Positions 15,362 through 23,746 of a stretch of DNA of 64,000 nt are shown piece after piece. Source of the stretch: F23-B02 sp963613665. Its GTDB lineage: Bacteria; Bacillota; Clostridia; Oscillospirales; Oscillospiraceae. How positions within the stretch are numbered: position 1 is the first letter of the stretch; each line of letters starts with the position of its first letter. Where the stretch lies: assembly GCA_963613665.1 (NCBI GenBank), contig CAVEAL010000010.1, positions 16,378-80,377 of the forward strand, given 5' to 3'. Position numbers and translations under genes: made by a program. The notes beneath the pieces are model-generated. The model searched no databases. It saw only the letters and a program-made list of their open reading frames with translations, and was not told the DNA's origin.

Positions 15362-18133
15362 ATGGGTTTCTTCAGTAAAATTTTCGGCAGCCACACCGAT
15401 CATGAGCTAAAAAAAATATACCCCATCGTCGATAAGATAGAGGCGCTTGAGCCGCAGATGCAGGCTCTTTCCGACGCCGAGCTGCGTGCCAAGACCGCCG
15501 AGTTCCAGAACCGCTACGATAACGGCGAGGATCTCGACTCCATGCTGCCCGAGGCATTTGCCGCGGTGCGCGAGGCTGCGTGGCGTGTGCTCGGCATGAA
15601 GCCGTTCCGCGTCCAGCTCATAGGCGGCATCGTCCTGCATCAGGGACGTATCGCTGAAATGAAGACCGGTGAAGGCAAGACCCTCGTTGCGGTCATGCCG
15701 GCCTACCTCAACGCCATAGCCGGCGACGGTGTCCATATCGTCACCGTCAATGACTACCTCGCCCGCCGCGACAGCGAATGGATGGGCAAGGTCCACAGAT
15801 TTATGGGCCTTGACGTCGGTCTTATAGTCCACGGACTCGATAACGAGCAGCGCAAGGCCGCCTACGCCGCCGACATTACCTACGGCACGAATAACGAGAT
15901 GGGCTTTGACTATCTGCGCGACAACATGGCAATATATAAAGAGAGCCGCGTGCAGCGCGGTCACGCCTTTGCCATCGTTGACGAGGTAGACTCGATCCTC
16001 ATCGACGAGGCGAGAACGCCGCTCATCATTTCCGGCCAGGGTGACGAGAGCACTGACCTCTACCGTCAGGCAAACGACTTCGTCGCGGGACTGAAGAAAA
16101 AGGTCTACGCCTCCACGGACTCCAAGGAGGAGGAGGACGAGAACCTCGACGCAGACTACATCGTGGACGAAAAAGCGCGTACCGCTACGCTCACCGCGCG
16201 CGGCATTGCCAAGGCGGAGCGTGCCTTTAATCTTGAAAACTACGCCGATATAGAAAACTCGACCCTTACCCATCACATAAACCAGGCGCTGCGCGCCCAC
16301 GGCATCATGAAGCGCGATATCGACTACGTCGTGAAGGACGGCGAGGTGCTCATCGTCGATGAGTTCACCGGCCGCATCATGCTCGGCCGCCGCTACAGCG
16401 AGGGCCTGCATCAGGCGATAGAGGCCAAGGAGCATGTCGATGTCCAGCGTGAGAACAAGACCCTTGCGACGATCACCTTCCAGAACTACTTCAGGCTTTA
16501 CGACAAGCTCTCCGGCATGACCGGTACCGCCGTCACGGAGGAAGAGGAGTTTGAGTCTATCTACAAGCTCGATATCGTCGAGATCCCGACAAACAAGCCC
16601 ATTGCGCGCATAGACCGCCCGGACGTCGTATACAAGACCGAGGCAGGAAAGGACCGCGCCATTATCGAGCAGATACTGGCCTGCCACGAAAAGGGCCAGC
16701 CTGTTCTGGTCGGTACGATATCCATCGAAAAGAGCGAATATCTGTCCAAGCTTCTGAAGGCGCGCGGCATAAAGCACAATGTCCTCAACGCAAAGCACCA
16801 CGAGAAGGAGGCCGAGATCGTCGCACAGGCCGGTAAGCTCGGAGCCGTCACAATTGCGACCAACATGGCAGGCCGAGGCACCGACATCATGCTCGGCGGC
16901 AATGCCGAGTATCTTGCCAAGAACGATCTGCGCAAGGCCGGCTTTACCGAGGAGGTCATCGCCGACGCTACCGGCTATGCCGATACCGACAACGAGGAGA
17001 TACTCAAGGCTCGCGCGATGTACGCCGAAAAGCTCAGGGAGCACAAGGCGGTATGCGACGAGGAGGCCGAGAAGGTCAGAGCCGTAGGCGGCCTGTTCAT
17101 CCTCGGCACCGAGCGCCACGAATCCCGCCGTATAGATAACCAGCTGCGCGGCCGCGCCGGCCGTCAGGGCGACCCCGGTGAGAGCCGCTTCTACATCGCG
17201 CTGACCGACGACGTTATGCGTCTGTTCGGCTCCGAGCGCATGAGCAATATGATGGAGTCGCTCGGCGTTGACGAGGATACGCCGCTTGATCACAAAATGC
17301 TCTCCAACGCCATCGAGCAGGCACAGAAGACCGTCGAGAGCCGCAACTTCCAGACCCGTAAGAGCGTTCTGGAATATGACGACGTCATGAACCAGCAGCG
17401 CAACATCATCTATGACGAGCGCCGCAAGGTGCTTGACGGTGAGGATCTGCGCGAGAACATAAACAAGATGATATACGACTTCATAGCGGGCAGCGTAAAC
17501 GATGCCCTGCATGGCGGCGCGGCGGAAAACGCCGAGCATCTTGCCGAGGTCACGGCTCCCTTTGAAAAGCTTTTCCTGCCCAAGGGCGCGGTGAGCCTCG
17601 AGTCCTTCAAGGGCTCGCCCAAGGCTCAGGATATCATCGACAGAGTGTACGATATCGCACAACAGGTCTACGATAAGCGCGAAGAGGAGTTCGGACTGTC
17701 TCCCGACGGTCAGCCCGTCATGCGCGAGATCGAGCGCGTCGTCATGCTGCGCGTTGTTGACGAATACTGGATGGACCACATCGACGCGATGGCCGAGCTC
17801 AAGCGCGGCATCGGCCTGCGCGGCTACGGCAACGTCAAGCCCATCGACGCGTACAAGCGCGAGGGCTTCGATATGTTCGAGGCGATGATAAACGGCATCC
17901 GCGAGGAGACCGTCAGAAGAATTTACACCATACGCGTCCGCAAGGAGCAGACGCTCGAACGCAAGGCCGTTGCCAAGAACATGGCGGCTAACGTCGGCGG
18001 AGAGGTGCAGAAGAAAAAGCCCGTAAAGAAAGCGCCGAAGCCCGGCCGCAACGATCCCTGCCCCTGCGGCAGGATGAAGGCCGACGGTTCACGCAGACTC
18101 AAATACAAGGAATGCTGCGGCAGAAACGACTGA
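15362..18133 (+). CDS. secA: Protein translocase ATPase SecA
   Basis: SecA is the ATP-driven motor that pushes preproteins through SecYEG. The 923 residues contain Walker A GEGKTLVA near 104, the DEVD box (AIVDEVDSILIDEA), the preprotein cross-linking domain, the second helicase half with NMAGRGTDI and QLRGRAGRQGDPG, and the scaffold/wing region. A C-terminal SEC-C zinc motif CPCG...CC is present, but the spacing between Cys pairs is about seven residues longer than in the usual CPCGSGKKYKNC form. GAAAGG lies before the ATG. pgeF follows 9 nt later. Confidence 0.97.
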   Translation: MGFFSKIFGSHTDHELKKIYPIVDKIEALEPQMQALSDAELRAKTAEFQNRYDNGEDLDSMLPEAFAAVREAAWRVLGMKPFRVQLIGGIVLHQGRIAEMKTGEGKTLVAVMPAYLNAIAGDGVHIVTVNDYLARRDSEWMGKVHRFMGLDVGLIVHGLDNEQRKAAYAADITYGTNNEMGFDYLRDNMAIYKESRVQRGHAFAIVDEVDSILIDEARTPLIISGQGDESTDLYRQANDFVAGLKKKVYASTDSKEEEDENLDADYIVDEKARTATLTARGIAKAERAFNLENYADIENSTLTHHINQALRAHGIMKRDIDYVVKDGEVLIVDEFTGRIMLGRRYSEGLHQAIEAKEHVDVQRENKTLATITFQNYFRLYDKLSGMTGTAVTEEEEFESIYKLDIVEIPTNKPIARIDRPDVVYKTEAGKDRAIIEQILACHEKGQPVLVGTISIEKSEYLSKLLKARGIKHNVLNAKHHEKEAEIVAQAGKLGAVTIATNMAGRGTDIMLGGNAEYLAKNDLRKAGFTEEVIADATGYADTDNEEILKARAMYAEKLREHKAVCDEEAEKVRAVGGLFILGTERHESRRIDNQLRGRAGRQGDPGESRFYIALTDDVMRLFGSERMSNMMESLGVDEDTPLDHKMLSNAIEQAQKTVESRNFQTRKSVLEYDDVMNQQRNIIYDERRKVLDGEDLRENINKMIYDFIAGSVNDALHGGAAENAEHLAEVTAPFEKLFLPKGAVSLESFKGSPKAQDIIDRVYDIAQQVYDKREEEFGLSPDGQPVMREIERVVMLRVVDEYWMDHIDAMAELKRGIGLRGYGNVKPIDAYKREGFDMFEAMINGIREETVRRIYTIRVRKEQTLERKAVAKNMAANVGGEVQKKKPVKKAPKPGRNDPCPCGRMKADGSRRLKYKECCGRND

Positions 18134-18142
18134 GGAAGCACA

Positions 18143-18934
18143 ATGGCATTTACTGAAAACACGCAGCACGGCTGCGTATACATGGTATCGGACAAAATAA
18201 GCGCAAAACACATGTTCACGACGCGCACCGGCGGTGTGAGCAAGGGCGTTTTCGCCTCGTGGAACCTCGGAATGAACCGCGGCGACGAGGAGGCTGCCCT
18301 CCGCGAGAACTACCGCCTTGCAGGAGAGATACTCGGCTGCGGAGGAGACGACTTTGTCGTCACAAAGCAGGTGCACGGGCGCATCGTTTACCTCGCAACG
18401 GAGTCCGACCGCTGCGCCGTGGGCGAGGATAAGCGCATAGAGTGCGACGGCTTTGTCACGAACGTAAAGGACCTGCCGCTGATGATATACATTGCCGACT
18501 GTGTGCCGGTGCTCATGCACGAGCCCGAGGCCGGAGTGATCGCGGCGGTGCACTGCGGCTGGAAAAGCAGCGTGCAGGATATCCTCGGTGCGGCTGTCGA
18601 AAAGATGCGCGCTCTCGGCGCGAAACCGGAGAATATCCGCGCGGCGATAGGCGCGAGCATCGGAAAATGCTGCTTTGAGTGCGATGACGACGTGCCCGCG
18701 GCGGTCGAGAGCTATCTCGGCGGTGAGACCGCCGGCCTTTTCGAGAAAAAGCCGAACGGCAAGACGCATGTGGACCTGCGCGGAGCAAATGCGCGCCGTC
18801 TGCGGCAGCTCGGGCTCAGAGAGGAGAATATGGACGTATCCTCCGAGTGCACGATGTGCCTTCCGCAGAAATACTGGTCGCACCGCGCGACGGACGGCGT
18901 GCGCGGCAGCATGGCGGCGGCGATAGTGCTTTGA
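18143..18934 (+). CDS. pgeF: Peptidoglycan editing factor PgeF (YfiH, multicopper-like fold)
   Basis: PgeF proteins (formerly called polyphenol oxidase or laccase-domain proteins) remove wrongly incorporated amino acids from peptidoglycan precursors. The 263-residue protein shows FTTRTGGVSKGVF near the start, the metal-site motifs KQVHG and ADCVPVL, and HCGWKSSVQDILG in the middle. These supply the conserved His and Cys ligands. It is 9 nt after secA and 10 nt before a lipoprotein gene, so all three may be co-transcribed. Confidence 0.9.
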   Translation: MAFTENTQHGCVYMVSDKISAKHMFTTRTGGVSKGVFASWNLGMNRGDEEAALRENYRLAGEILGCGGDDFVVTKQVHGRIVYLATESDRCAVGEDKRIECDGFVTNVKDLPLMIYIADCVPVLMHEPEAGVIAAVHCGWKSSVQDILGAAVEKMRALGAKPENIRAAIGASIGKCCFECDDDVPAAVESYLGGETAGLFEKKPNGKTHVDLRGANARRLRQLGLREENMDVSSECTMCLPQKYWSHRATDGVRGSMAAAIVL

Positions 18935-18944
18935 GGTGAAGCCG

Positions 18945-20555
18945 ATGTCAAAGACTAAAAGATACATATCGCTCGTGCTGGCGCTGCTTATGAGCCTGTC
19001 GCTCGCGGCCTGCGGCACGTCCGGCGATGACGGCGACGACTATGTAAAGGGGCAGAGCGCCGGAGTGGACAAAACGGCGCAGACCGTTGCGGCAGACGAC
19101 GTTTTCACGCTCAACTGCAATAAGAGCTACAGCATGAATCCGCTCATTGCGACGAATACGAACAATCAGCTCGTGTGCAGCCTTGTGTACGAAAATATCG
19201 TCGAGGTCGATAACAGCTTCGAGGTGCAGCCGAACGTGGTCAGCTCCTGGTCGACCGAGGACGGCTCGAGCTGGACGCTCAAGGTCGCATCGGGACACAC
19301 CTTCCATAACGGCTCGACCCTCACGGCGACGGACGTTGCCTACACCATTCAGATCGCCATGAGAAACGACCGATTCAAGTCCCGCCTGAGCTGCGTTTCG
19401 GGCTGTTCGGCAAGCGATTCAGAGACGGTCGTCGTAAACCTCTCGAAGAAAAACATGATGTTCATGTCGCTTCTGAGTATACCCGTTATCCAGTACGGCA
19501 CGGCGACGCAGACCTATCCGGGCGGCTCGGGACCTTACCAGTATGCCGACGACTACAACAGCCTGACGGTGTTTTCAAAGTACAAAAGCGCGGCGACCCT
19601 GCCGCTTAAAACCATATACCTCAAGGAGTACGACGGAACTGAGGAGACGATGTCGGCCTTTGCCGATTCGCTCATCGACCTCGTCGTGAACGACCCGAGC
19701 GCAACGACGAACATAGGCTACGGCAACGCAAACGATATACGCGCGTTCAACACGACGAACATGCACTATATCGTCTTCAACTCCTACAGCAGCGATTTTC
19801 AGAACGCCGTGCTGCGCTTTGCAATGAACTATGCCTTCGATCGCGACTATATCGTCAATCAGCTGGGCGGCTACGCCGCCGAGGCAAACCTGCCGATCAA
19901 TCCGGCCAGCAGCCTTTATAACGAAAACTACGCAAAGCAGTTCAACTACAGCCTGAACAAGGTGCAGGAGATGCTCAGCAACGCCGGAATGAAGGACTAT
20001 GACGGCGACGGATTTCTGGAGATCCAGAACGGTGACACGCTCGTCGAGATAGACATCAACTTCCTCGTTTACAGCGGCAGCACCGTGAAGGTCAACGCCG
20101 CGAAGAAATTTGCCGAGGATATGAAGAGTCTCGGCCTTCAGGTCACGGTCAACAAGCAGGACTGGGATAATTACAAAAAGCTCCTCGAGGCGGGCAACTA
20201 CGATATGTGCTACTGCGAGGTGCGCCTTAACGGCGACTTTGACCTGAGCAGGCTTCTCGGCTCCGGCGCCTCGCTCAACTACGGCTCGGTCAGCGACAGT
20301 CAGCTCGACGAGCTCATAAGCGCCTATCTTGCGGCCGGCGACAAGGACCGCGGCACGGCATGCGATAATATGTGCGCATATATCGCAAACAAGGCCTACA
20401 TCGTGCCGCTCATCTTCGAGCGCCACCAGCTTGTAAGCCACCGCGGCGTCATCGAGGGCGCAAAGGCAAACGAAAATAACCCCACGTGCAATATCGAAAA
20501 CTGGACAGTGAATATGGAAACTGCCGAAACAACAGAGGATACAAATAAAGATTGA
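18945..20555 (+). CDS. ABC transporter substrate-binding lipoprotein, family 5 (peptide/nickel type)
   Basis: The 536-residue protein has a lipoprotein signal (LSLAAC lipobox near residue 22) and the extracytoplasmic solute-binding family 5 fold used for oligopeptides and nickel. Supporting motifs are the early NPLIATNTNNQLVCSLVYE, FHNGSTLTATDVAYTI and the later FAMNYAFDRDYIV. The ATG at 18945 is preferred to an upstream GTG because GAGGTG sits 6 nt before it. No permease or ATPase genes are adjacent, so it is an orphan binding protein. The ligand is unknown. Confidence 0.87.
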   Translation: MSKTKRYISLVLALLMSLSLAACGTSGDDGDDYVKGQSAGVDKTAQTVAADDVFTLNCNKSYSMNPLIATNTNNQLVCSLVYENIVEVDNSFEVQPNVVSSWSTEDGSSWTLKVASGHTFHNGSTLTATDVAYTIQIAMRNDRFKSRLSCVSGCSASDSETVVVNLSKKNMMFMSLLSIPVIQYGTATQTYPGGSGPYQYADDYNSLTVFSKYKSAATLPLKTIYLKEYDGTEETMSAFADSLIDLVVNDPSATTNIGYGNANDIRAFNTTNMHYIVFNSYSSDFQNAVLRFAMNYAFDRDYIVNQLGGYAAEANLPINPASSLYNENYAKQFNYSLNKVQEMLSNAGMKDYDGDGFLEIQNGDTLVEIDINFLVYSGSTVKVNAAKKFAEDMKSLGLQVTVNKQDWDNYKKLLEAGNYDMCYCEVRLNGDFDLSRLLGSGASLNYGSVSDSQLDELISAYLAAGDKDRGTACDNMCAYIANKAYIVPLIFERHQLVSHRGVIEGAKANENNPTCNIENWTVNMETAETTEDTNKD

Positions 20556-20573
20556 GAAACGGAGAGGTGTCTT

Positions 20574-20957
20574 ATGACAGATAAGGAGCTTTTGGCGATC
20601 GCGAGAGAGGCGTCCGGCAGAGCGTATGTTCCTTATTCCAAGTTCGCGGTGGGCGCGGCGCTCGAGTGCCGCGGCGGACGCGTATTCACCGGCTGCAACG
20701 TGGAAAATGCCGCGCTGGGCGATACGATATGCGCCGAGCGCACAGCCTGCGTCAAGGCCGTCAGCGAGGGATACAGGGACTATGTGCGCCTTGCCATTTA
20801 CGCGGAAAGTCAGAATTACTGCATGCCCTGCGGCTCGTGCCGCCAGTTTCTGTCCGAGTTCAACGACGGCGAGCTGGAGATACTCTGCTGCAAGGCCGAC
20901 GGAAGGTATGTGAGCTACAGGCTCAAGGAGCTTATGCCCCATACATTTAATTATTGA
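20574..20957 (+). CDS. cdd: Cytidine deaminase
   Basis: The enzyme deaminates cytidine and deoxycytidine to uridine forms in pyrimidine salvage. The 127-residue protein has the zinc site motifs CNVENAALGDTICAERTA (with the catalytic Glu of CAE) and PCGSCRQFL, giving three Cys ligands as in the homotetrameric Cdd. GGAGAGG lies before the ATG. It follows the lipoprotein gene by 18 nt. Confidence 0.95.
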   Translation: MTDKELLAIAREASGRAYVPYSKFAVGAALECRGGRVFTGCNVENAALGDTICAERTACVKAVSEGYRDYVRLAIYAESQNYCMPCGSCRQFLSEFNDGELEILCCKADGRYVSYRLKELMPHTFNY

Positions 20958-20978
20958 GCGACGACGGAGCACCGGATC

Positions 20979-21233
20979 ATGAACCTTGAGCAGCTGCGCG
21001 CCTTCGTCGCCGTGGCGGAGGAGAAAAACTACACAAGGGCAGGGGAGCGGCTGTACATGAGCCACTCCACGATGTCCCGCGCCGTATCTTCGCTCGAGCG
21101 CGAATTCGGCGTGAGCCTCATACTGCGCGGCAATCAGGTGCTCGGCGTGACGCCAGAGGGCGAAAAGCTCTGTGCAATGGCAAAACGGCTGCTCGCGCTT
21201 GCCGACGAGATCGAAAGCGAAATGAAGAATTAA
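20979..21233 (+). CDS. Stand-alone LysR-type HTH protein (no effector domain)
   Basis: The 84-residue product is a LysR N-terminal domain only: NLEQLRAFVAVAEEKNYTRAG, then the recognition helix in SHSTMSRAVSSLEREFG and the wing and linker helix up to ESEMKN. A normal LysR has another 200 residues, and the bases after the stop do not continue the fold in any frame, so it looks like either a remnant or a deliberate DNA-binding mini-protein. The start is clear and the frame is intact. It lies directly upstream of the S10 promoter. Confidence 0.75.
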   Translation: MNLEQLRAFVAVAEEKNYTRAGERLYMSHSTMSRAVSSLEREFGVSLILRGNQVLGVTPEGEKLCAMAKRLLALADEIESEMKN

Positions 21234-21276
21234 AACTTTTCCACAAAAATAAGTGCGGAATTTCTGCGAAAATCAC

Positions 21277-21308
21277 AAAACTCCCCCTTGACATACAGGG
21301 GGAGTTTT
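21277..21308 (+). terminator. Hairpin overlapping the S10 promoter; probable terminator of upstream genes
   Basis: AAAACTCCCCCT (21277-21288) and AGGGGGAGTTTT (21297-21308) are perfect 12-bp arms with loop TGACATAC, ending in TTTT. It can end transcripts from cdd and the HTH gene. The -35 hexamer of the next promoter lies in its loop. Confidence 0.75.
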
Positions 21309-21316
21309 GGTATTCT
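21288..21316 (+). promoter_or_regulatory. Main S10-operon promoter
   Basis: TTGACA (21288-21293), a 17-nt spacer and TATTCT (21311-21316) give a consensus promoter 310 nt before rpsJ. The -35 sits in the loop of the hairpin described above. Confidence 0.85.
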
Positions 21317-21485
21317 ATTAGAGCGCCTGTGCGTTGCTGACGGGCGTATTATGCGATGAAGCGGGAGATTGCTCGCAGATGCGAGGTAACTTCCGTGGAG
21401 TATGTCCGGTACCGATGCCATTTCGGTACACAATCGGGCGGCTGAAGCGTACTGCACATGGTGTATATCACCTGTACGGTATCAG

Positions 21486-21513
21486 ACCGGCTCAAAAAAG
21501 CCGGTTTGTTTTT
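21486..21513 (+). terminator. Attenuator in the S10 leader
   Basis: ACCGGCT and AGCCGGT form a 7-bp stem with loop CAAAAA, followed by TTGTTTTT, in the middle of the long rpsJ leader. Its placement after the promoter and before the first gene is that of a transcription attenuator, as expected if a ribosomal protein (L4 in the best-known case) controls the operon. The rest of the leader (21317-21624) is structured and has no gene. Confidence 0.65.
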
Positions 21514-21624
21514 CGGACAGGGTTTGATACACATGGTTGAGTGTGCAAAACTTCGCTTCATCCGTACGGGACATGAGGCGATCCCAATGACGCCGCAAAA
21601 ACTGTACGAAAAGGAGAAAAAGCA

Positions 21625-21936
21625 ATGGCAAACAAGAACATGATCCGCATCAGACTCAAGGCTTACGATCATCAGCTGATCGACAAGGCCGCAGAGACCA
21701 TCGTTGAGGCTGCAAAGCGCACCGAGGCACAGGTTTCCGGCCCCATTCCCCTGCCCACCAAGACCGAGATCGTCACGATCCTCCGCGCTGTTCATAAGTA
21801 TAAGGACAGCCGCGAGCAGTTCGAGCGCCGCACTCACAAGCGCCTGATCGACGTGATCAATCCCACCCAGAAGACGGTCGAGGCTCTTATGTCACTCGAG
21901 CTGCCCGCAGGCGTTGAGATCGAGATCAAGCTCTGA
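21625..21936 (+). CDS. rpsJ: 30S ribosomal protein S10
   Basis: S10 belongs to the head of the 30S subunit and also works with NusB in antitermination. The 103 residues include RIRLKAYDHQLIDKAAE and the loop segment PLPTKTEIVTILRA, both diagnostic. The length is normal. AAGGAGAAAAAGCA precedes the ATG. It is the first gene of the S10-spc-alpha cluster; the str genes that often lie upstream (rpsL, rpsG, fusA, tuf) are not here. Confidence 0.98.
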   Translation: MANKNMIRIRLKAYDHQLIDKAAETIVEAAKRTEAQVSGPIPLPTKTEIVTILRAVHKYKDSREQFERRTHKRLIDVINPTQKTVEALMSLELPAGVEIEIKL

Positions 21937-21963
21937 GCGATCCCCACAAAACCCAAGTCAACG

Positions 21964-22038
21964 ACCCATAGTCCGTAACTTGCGAATGCGGACGGGTTAA
22001 GTTGCCAGCCTCTGGCCTTTGGGGCTAAGCGAGGCAAC
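21964..22038 (+). other. Paired hairpins in the rpsJ-rplC spacer
   Basis: Two stem-loops sit in the unusually long 127-nt gap: ACCC/TCCG (21964-21975) with CGGA/GGGT (21989-21997), and GTTGCC (22001-22006) with GGCAAC (22033-22038). They may control translation or processing of the rplC message. No known leader class is recognised. Confidence 0.45.
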
Positions 22039-22063
22039 CAATAACCGAAGGAGGAAATATCTA

Positions 22064-22792
22064 ATGAAGAAAGCCATTATCGGCAAGAAGGTCGGCATGA
22101 CGCAGATCTTCGACGAAATGGGCAAGGTCATCCCCGTGACCGTCATCGAGGCAGGTCCCTGCGTCGTGACTCAGAAGATGACCGTCGAAAAGGAAGGCTA
22201 TGAAGCCGTCCAGCTCGGTTACGAAGAGGTTTCCGAGAAGCACATCTCCAAGCCCGAAGCCGGCCATCTCAAGAAGAACGGCATCGGAATGCTCAAGCAC
22301 CTTAAAGAGTTCAAGCTCGAAAACGCGGCAGAGCTCAACGTCGGCGACGTTCTGAAGGCAGACGTATTCGCAGCCGGCGATAAGGTCGACGTTACCGGCA
22401 CCAGCAAGGGCCACGGCTACGCGGGCGTCGTAAAGCGCCACAATGCGCAGCGCACCCCGACCAGCCACGGCGGCGGTCCTGTTCACCGTCACGCAGGCTC
22501 CATGGGCTCCGGCACCGACCCCAGCCGCATCTTCAAGGGCAAGATCGGCGCAGGCCACATGGGCGTAGATCAGGTCACCGTTCAGAACCTCGACGTCGTC
22601 CAGGTAGACCCCGAGCTGAACATGCTCGTTATCCGCGGCGCTATCCCCGGCCCCAAGGGCGGCCTTGTTTATGTCAAGAGCACCGCAAAGATCGTTCCCG
22701 TCAAGAAGGGCGAGGGCGCAGGCATCAGCCTCAACCCGCAGAAGGCATCTGCACGTGTCAACCCGCAGAAGGCTTCCGCGCGCAACAAGTAA
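22064..22792 (+). CDS. rplC: 50S ribosomal protein L3
   Basis: L3 binds 23S rRNA near the peptidyl transferase centre and is an early assembly protein. The 242 residues begin KKAIIGKKVGMTQIFDE and carry GTSKGHGYAGVVKRH and PGPKGGLVYV. Repeats of NPQKASAR at the C-terminus make it about 30 residues longer than many L3 proteins. GAAGGAGG 8 nt upstream fixes the ATG at 22064 rather than an open ATG 45 nt earlier. Confidence 0.98.
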   Translation: MKKAIIGKKVGMTQIFDEMGKVIPVTVIEAGPCVVTQKMTVEKEGYEAVQLGYEEVSEKHISKPEAGHLKKNGIGMLKHLKEFKLENAAELNVGDVLKADVFAAGDKVDVTGTSKGHGYAGVVKRHNAQRTPTSHGGGPVHRHAGSMGSGTDPSRIFKGKIGAGHMGVDQVTVQNLDVVQVDPELNMLVIRGAIPGPKGGLVYVKSTAKIVPVKKGEGAGISLNPQKASARVNPQKASARNK

Positions 22793-22811
22793 GGAAAGGA
22801 GAGTGTCTTAA

Positions 22812-23435
22812 ATGCCTATTACTAACGTATACAACATGGCAGGTGAGAAGGTCGGCGAGATCGAACTCTCCGCAGCCATCTTCGGCATCGAGCCGAACAA
22901 GTCTGTCCTTCATGACAGCGTCAAGAATCACCTGGCAAATTGCCGTCAGGGCACCCAGAGCGCACTCACCAAGGGCGAGGTCAGCTACACGACCGCAAAG
23001 CCCTGGCGCCAGAAGGGCACCGGCCGCGCACGCGCAGGCTACAAGGGTTCTCCCGTGTGGACTCACGGCGGCGTAGCTTTTGCTCCGAAGCCCCGCGATT
23101 ACAGCTACACCCTCAATAAGAAGGTGAAGCGCCTTGCTCTCAAGAGCGCACTGAGCGCACTTGCGGCAGAGGACGCGATCGTGGTTATCGACGATATCAA
23201 GGTCGATGAGATCAAGACCAAGACCTTCAAGGCATTTCTTGATGCGGTCAATGTCTCCGGCAAGACCCTCGTCGTTACCGAGAGCGTTGACGAGAAGGTA
23301 GTCAAGTCTGCACGCAACCTCGCAGGCGTCACCACCACCATCGCAACCATTCTCAGCCCCTATATGATACTCAACAACCGCAAGCTCGTCGTTTCCAAGG
23401 CAGCGCTTGCAAAGATCGAGGAGGTGTACGCCTGA
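22812..23435 (+). CDS. rplD: 50S ribosomal protein L4
   Basis: L4 binds 23S domain I, lines the exit tunnel, and can repress its own operon. The 207 residues include the tunnel loop motif RQKGTGRARAGYKGSPVW and GGVAFAPKPRDY. It overlaps rplW by one base (TGATG), so translation is coupled. The long S10 leader with an attenuator fits L4-type autogenous control, although this is not proven outside enterobacteria. Confidence 0.98.
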   Translation: MPITNVYNMAGEKVGEIELSAAIFGIEPNKSVLHDSVKNHLANCRQGTQSALTKGEVSYTTAKPWRQKGTGRARAGYKGSPVWTHGGVAFAPKPRDYSYTLNKKVKRLALKSALSALAAEDAIVVIDDIKVDEIKTKTFKAFLDAVNVSGKTLVVTESVDEKVVKSARNLAGVTTTIATILSPYMILNNRKLVVSKAALAKIEEVYA

Positions 23436-23731
23436 TGAAAACCGCTTATGATATCATCATTCGCCCCATCATCACCGAGCAGTCCATGGAAGACCTGGAC
23501 ATCAAGAAGTACGCTTTTGAAGTCGCTAAGGATGCAACCAAGATCGAGATAAAGAAGGCCATCGAGGAGATCTTCGACGTGACCGTCATCAAGGTAAACA
23601 CCCTCAACGTCAACGGTAAGGCAAAGCGCACCGGCTCGTACCCCATGGGCAAGACCGCCTCTTGGAAGAAAGCCATCGTAAAGCTCAGCGAAGACTCCAA
23701 GAACATTGAGCTGTTCGAGAACATGGCATAA
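23435..23731 (+). CDS. rplW: 50S ribosomal protein L23
   Basis: L23 sits at the tunnel exit and is the docking site for trigger factor and SRP. The 98-residue protein begins KTAYDIIIRPIITEQS and has the extended beta-hairpin segment VNTLNVNGKAKRTG that reaches along the tunnel. ATG overlaps the rplD stop. Confidence 0.97.
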   Translation: MKTAYDIIIRPIITEQSMEDLDIKKYAFEVAKDATKIEIKKAIEEIFDVTVIKVNTLNVNGKAKRTGSYPMGKTASWKKAIVKLSEDSKNIELFENMA

Positions 23732-23746
23732 GGGGAGGATCAAAGA

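Noticed and set aside
15407..17779. A 790-codon open frame on the minus strand under secA
   Set aside because: It lies wholly antisense to secA; GC-rich codon use leaves the opposite frame open.
20979..21624. Frameshifted full-length LysR gene before rpsJ
   Set aside because: No frame after 21233 continues a LysR effector domain; the terminator/promoter dyad begins only 44 nt after the stop.
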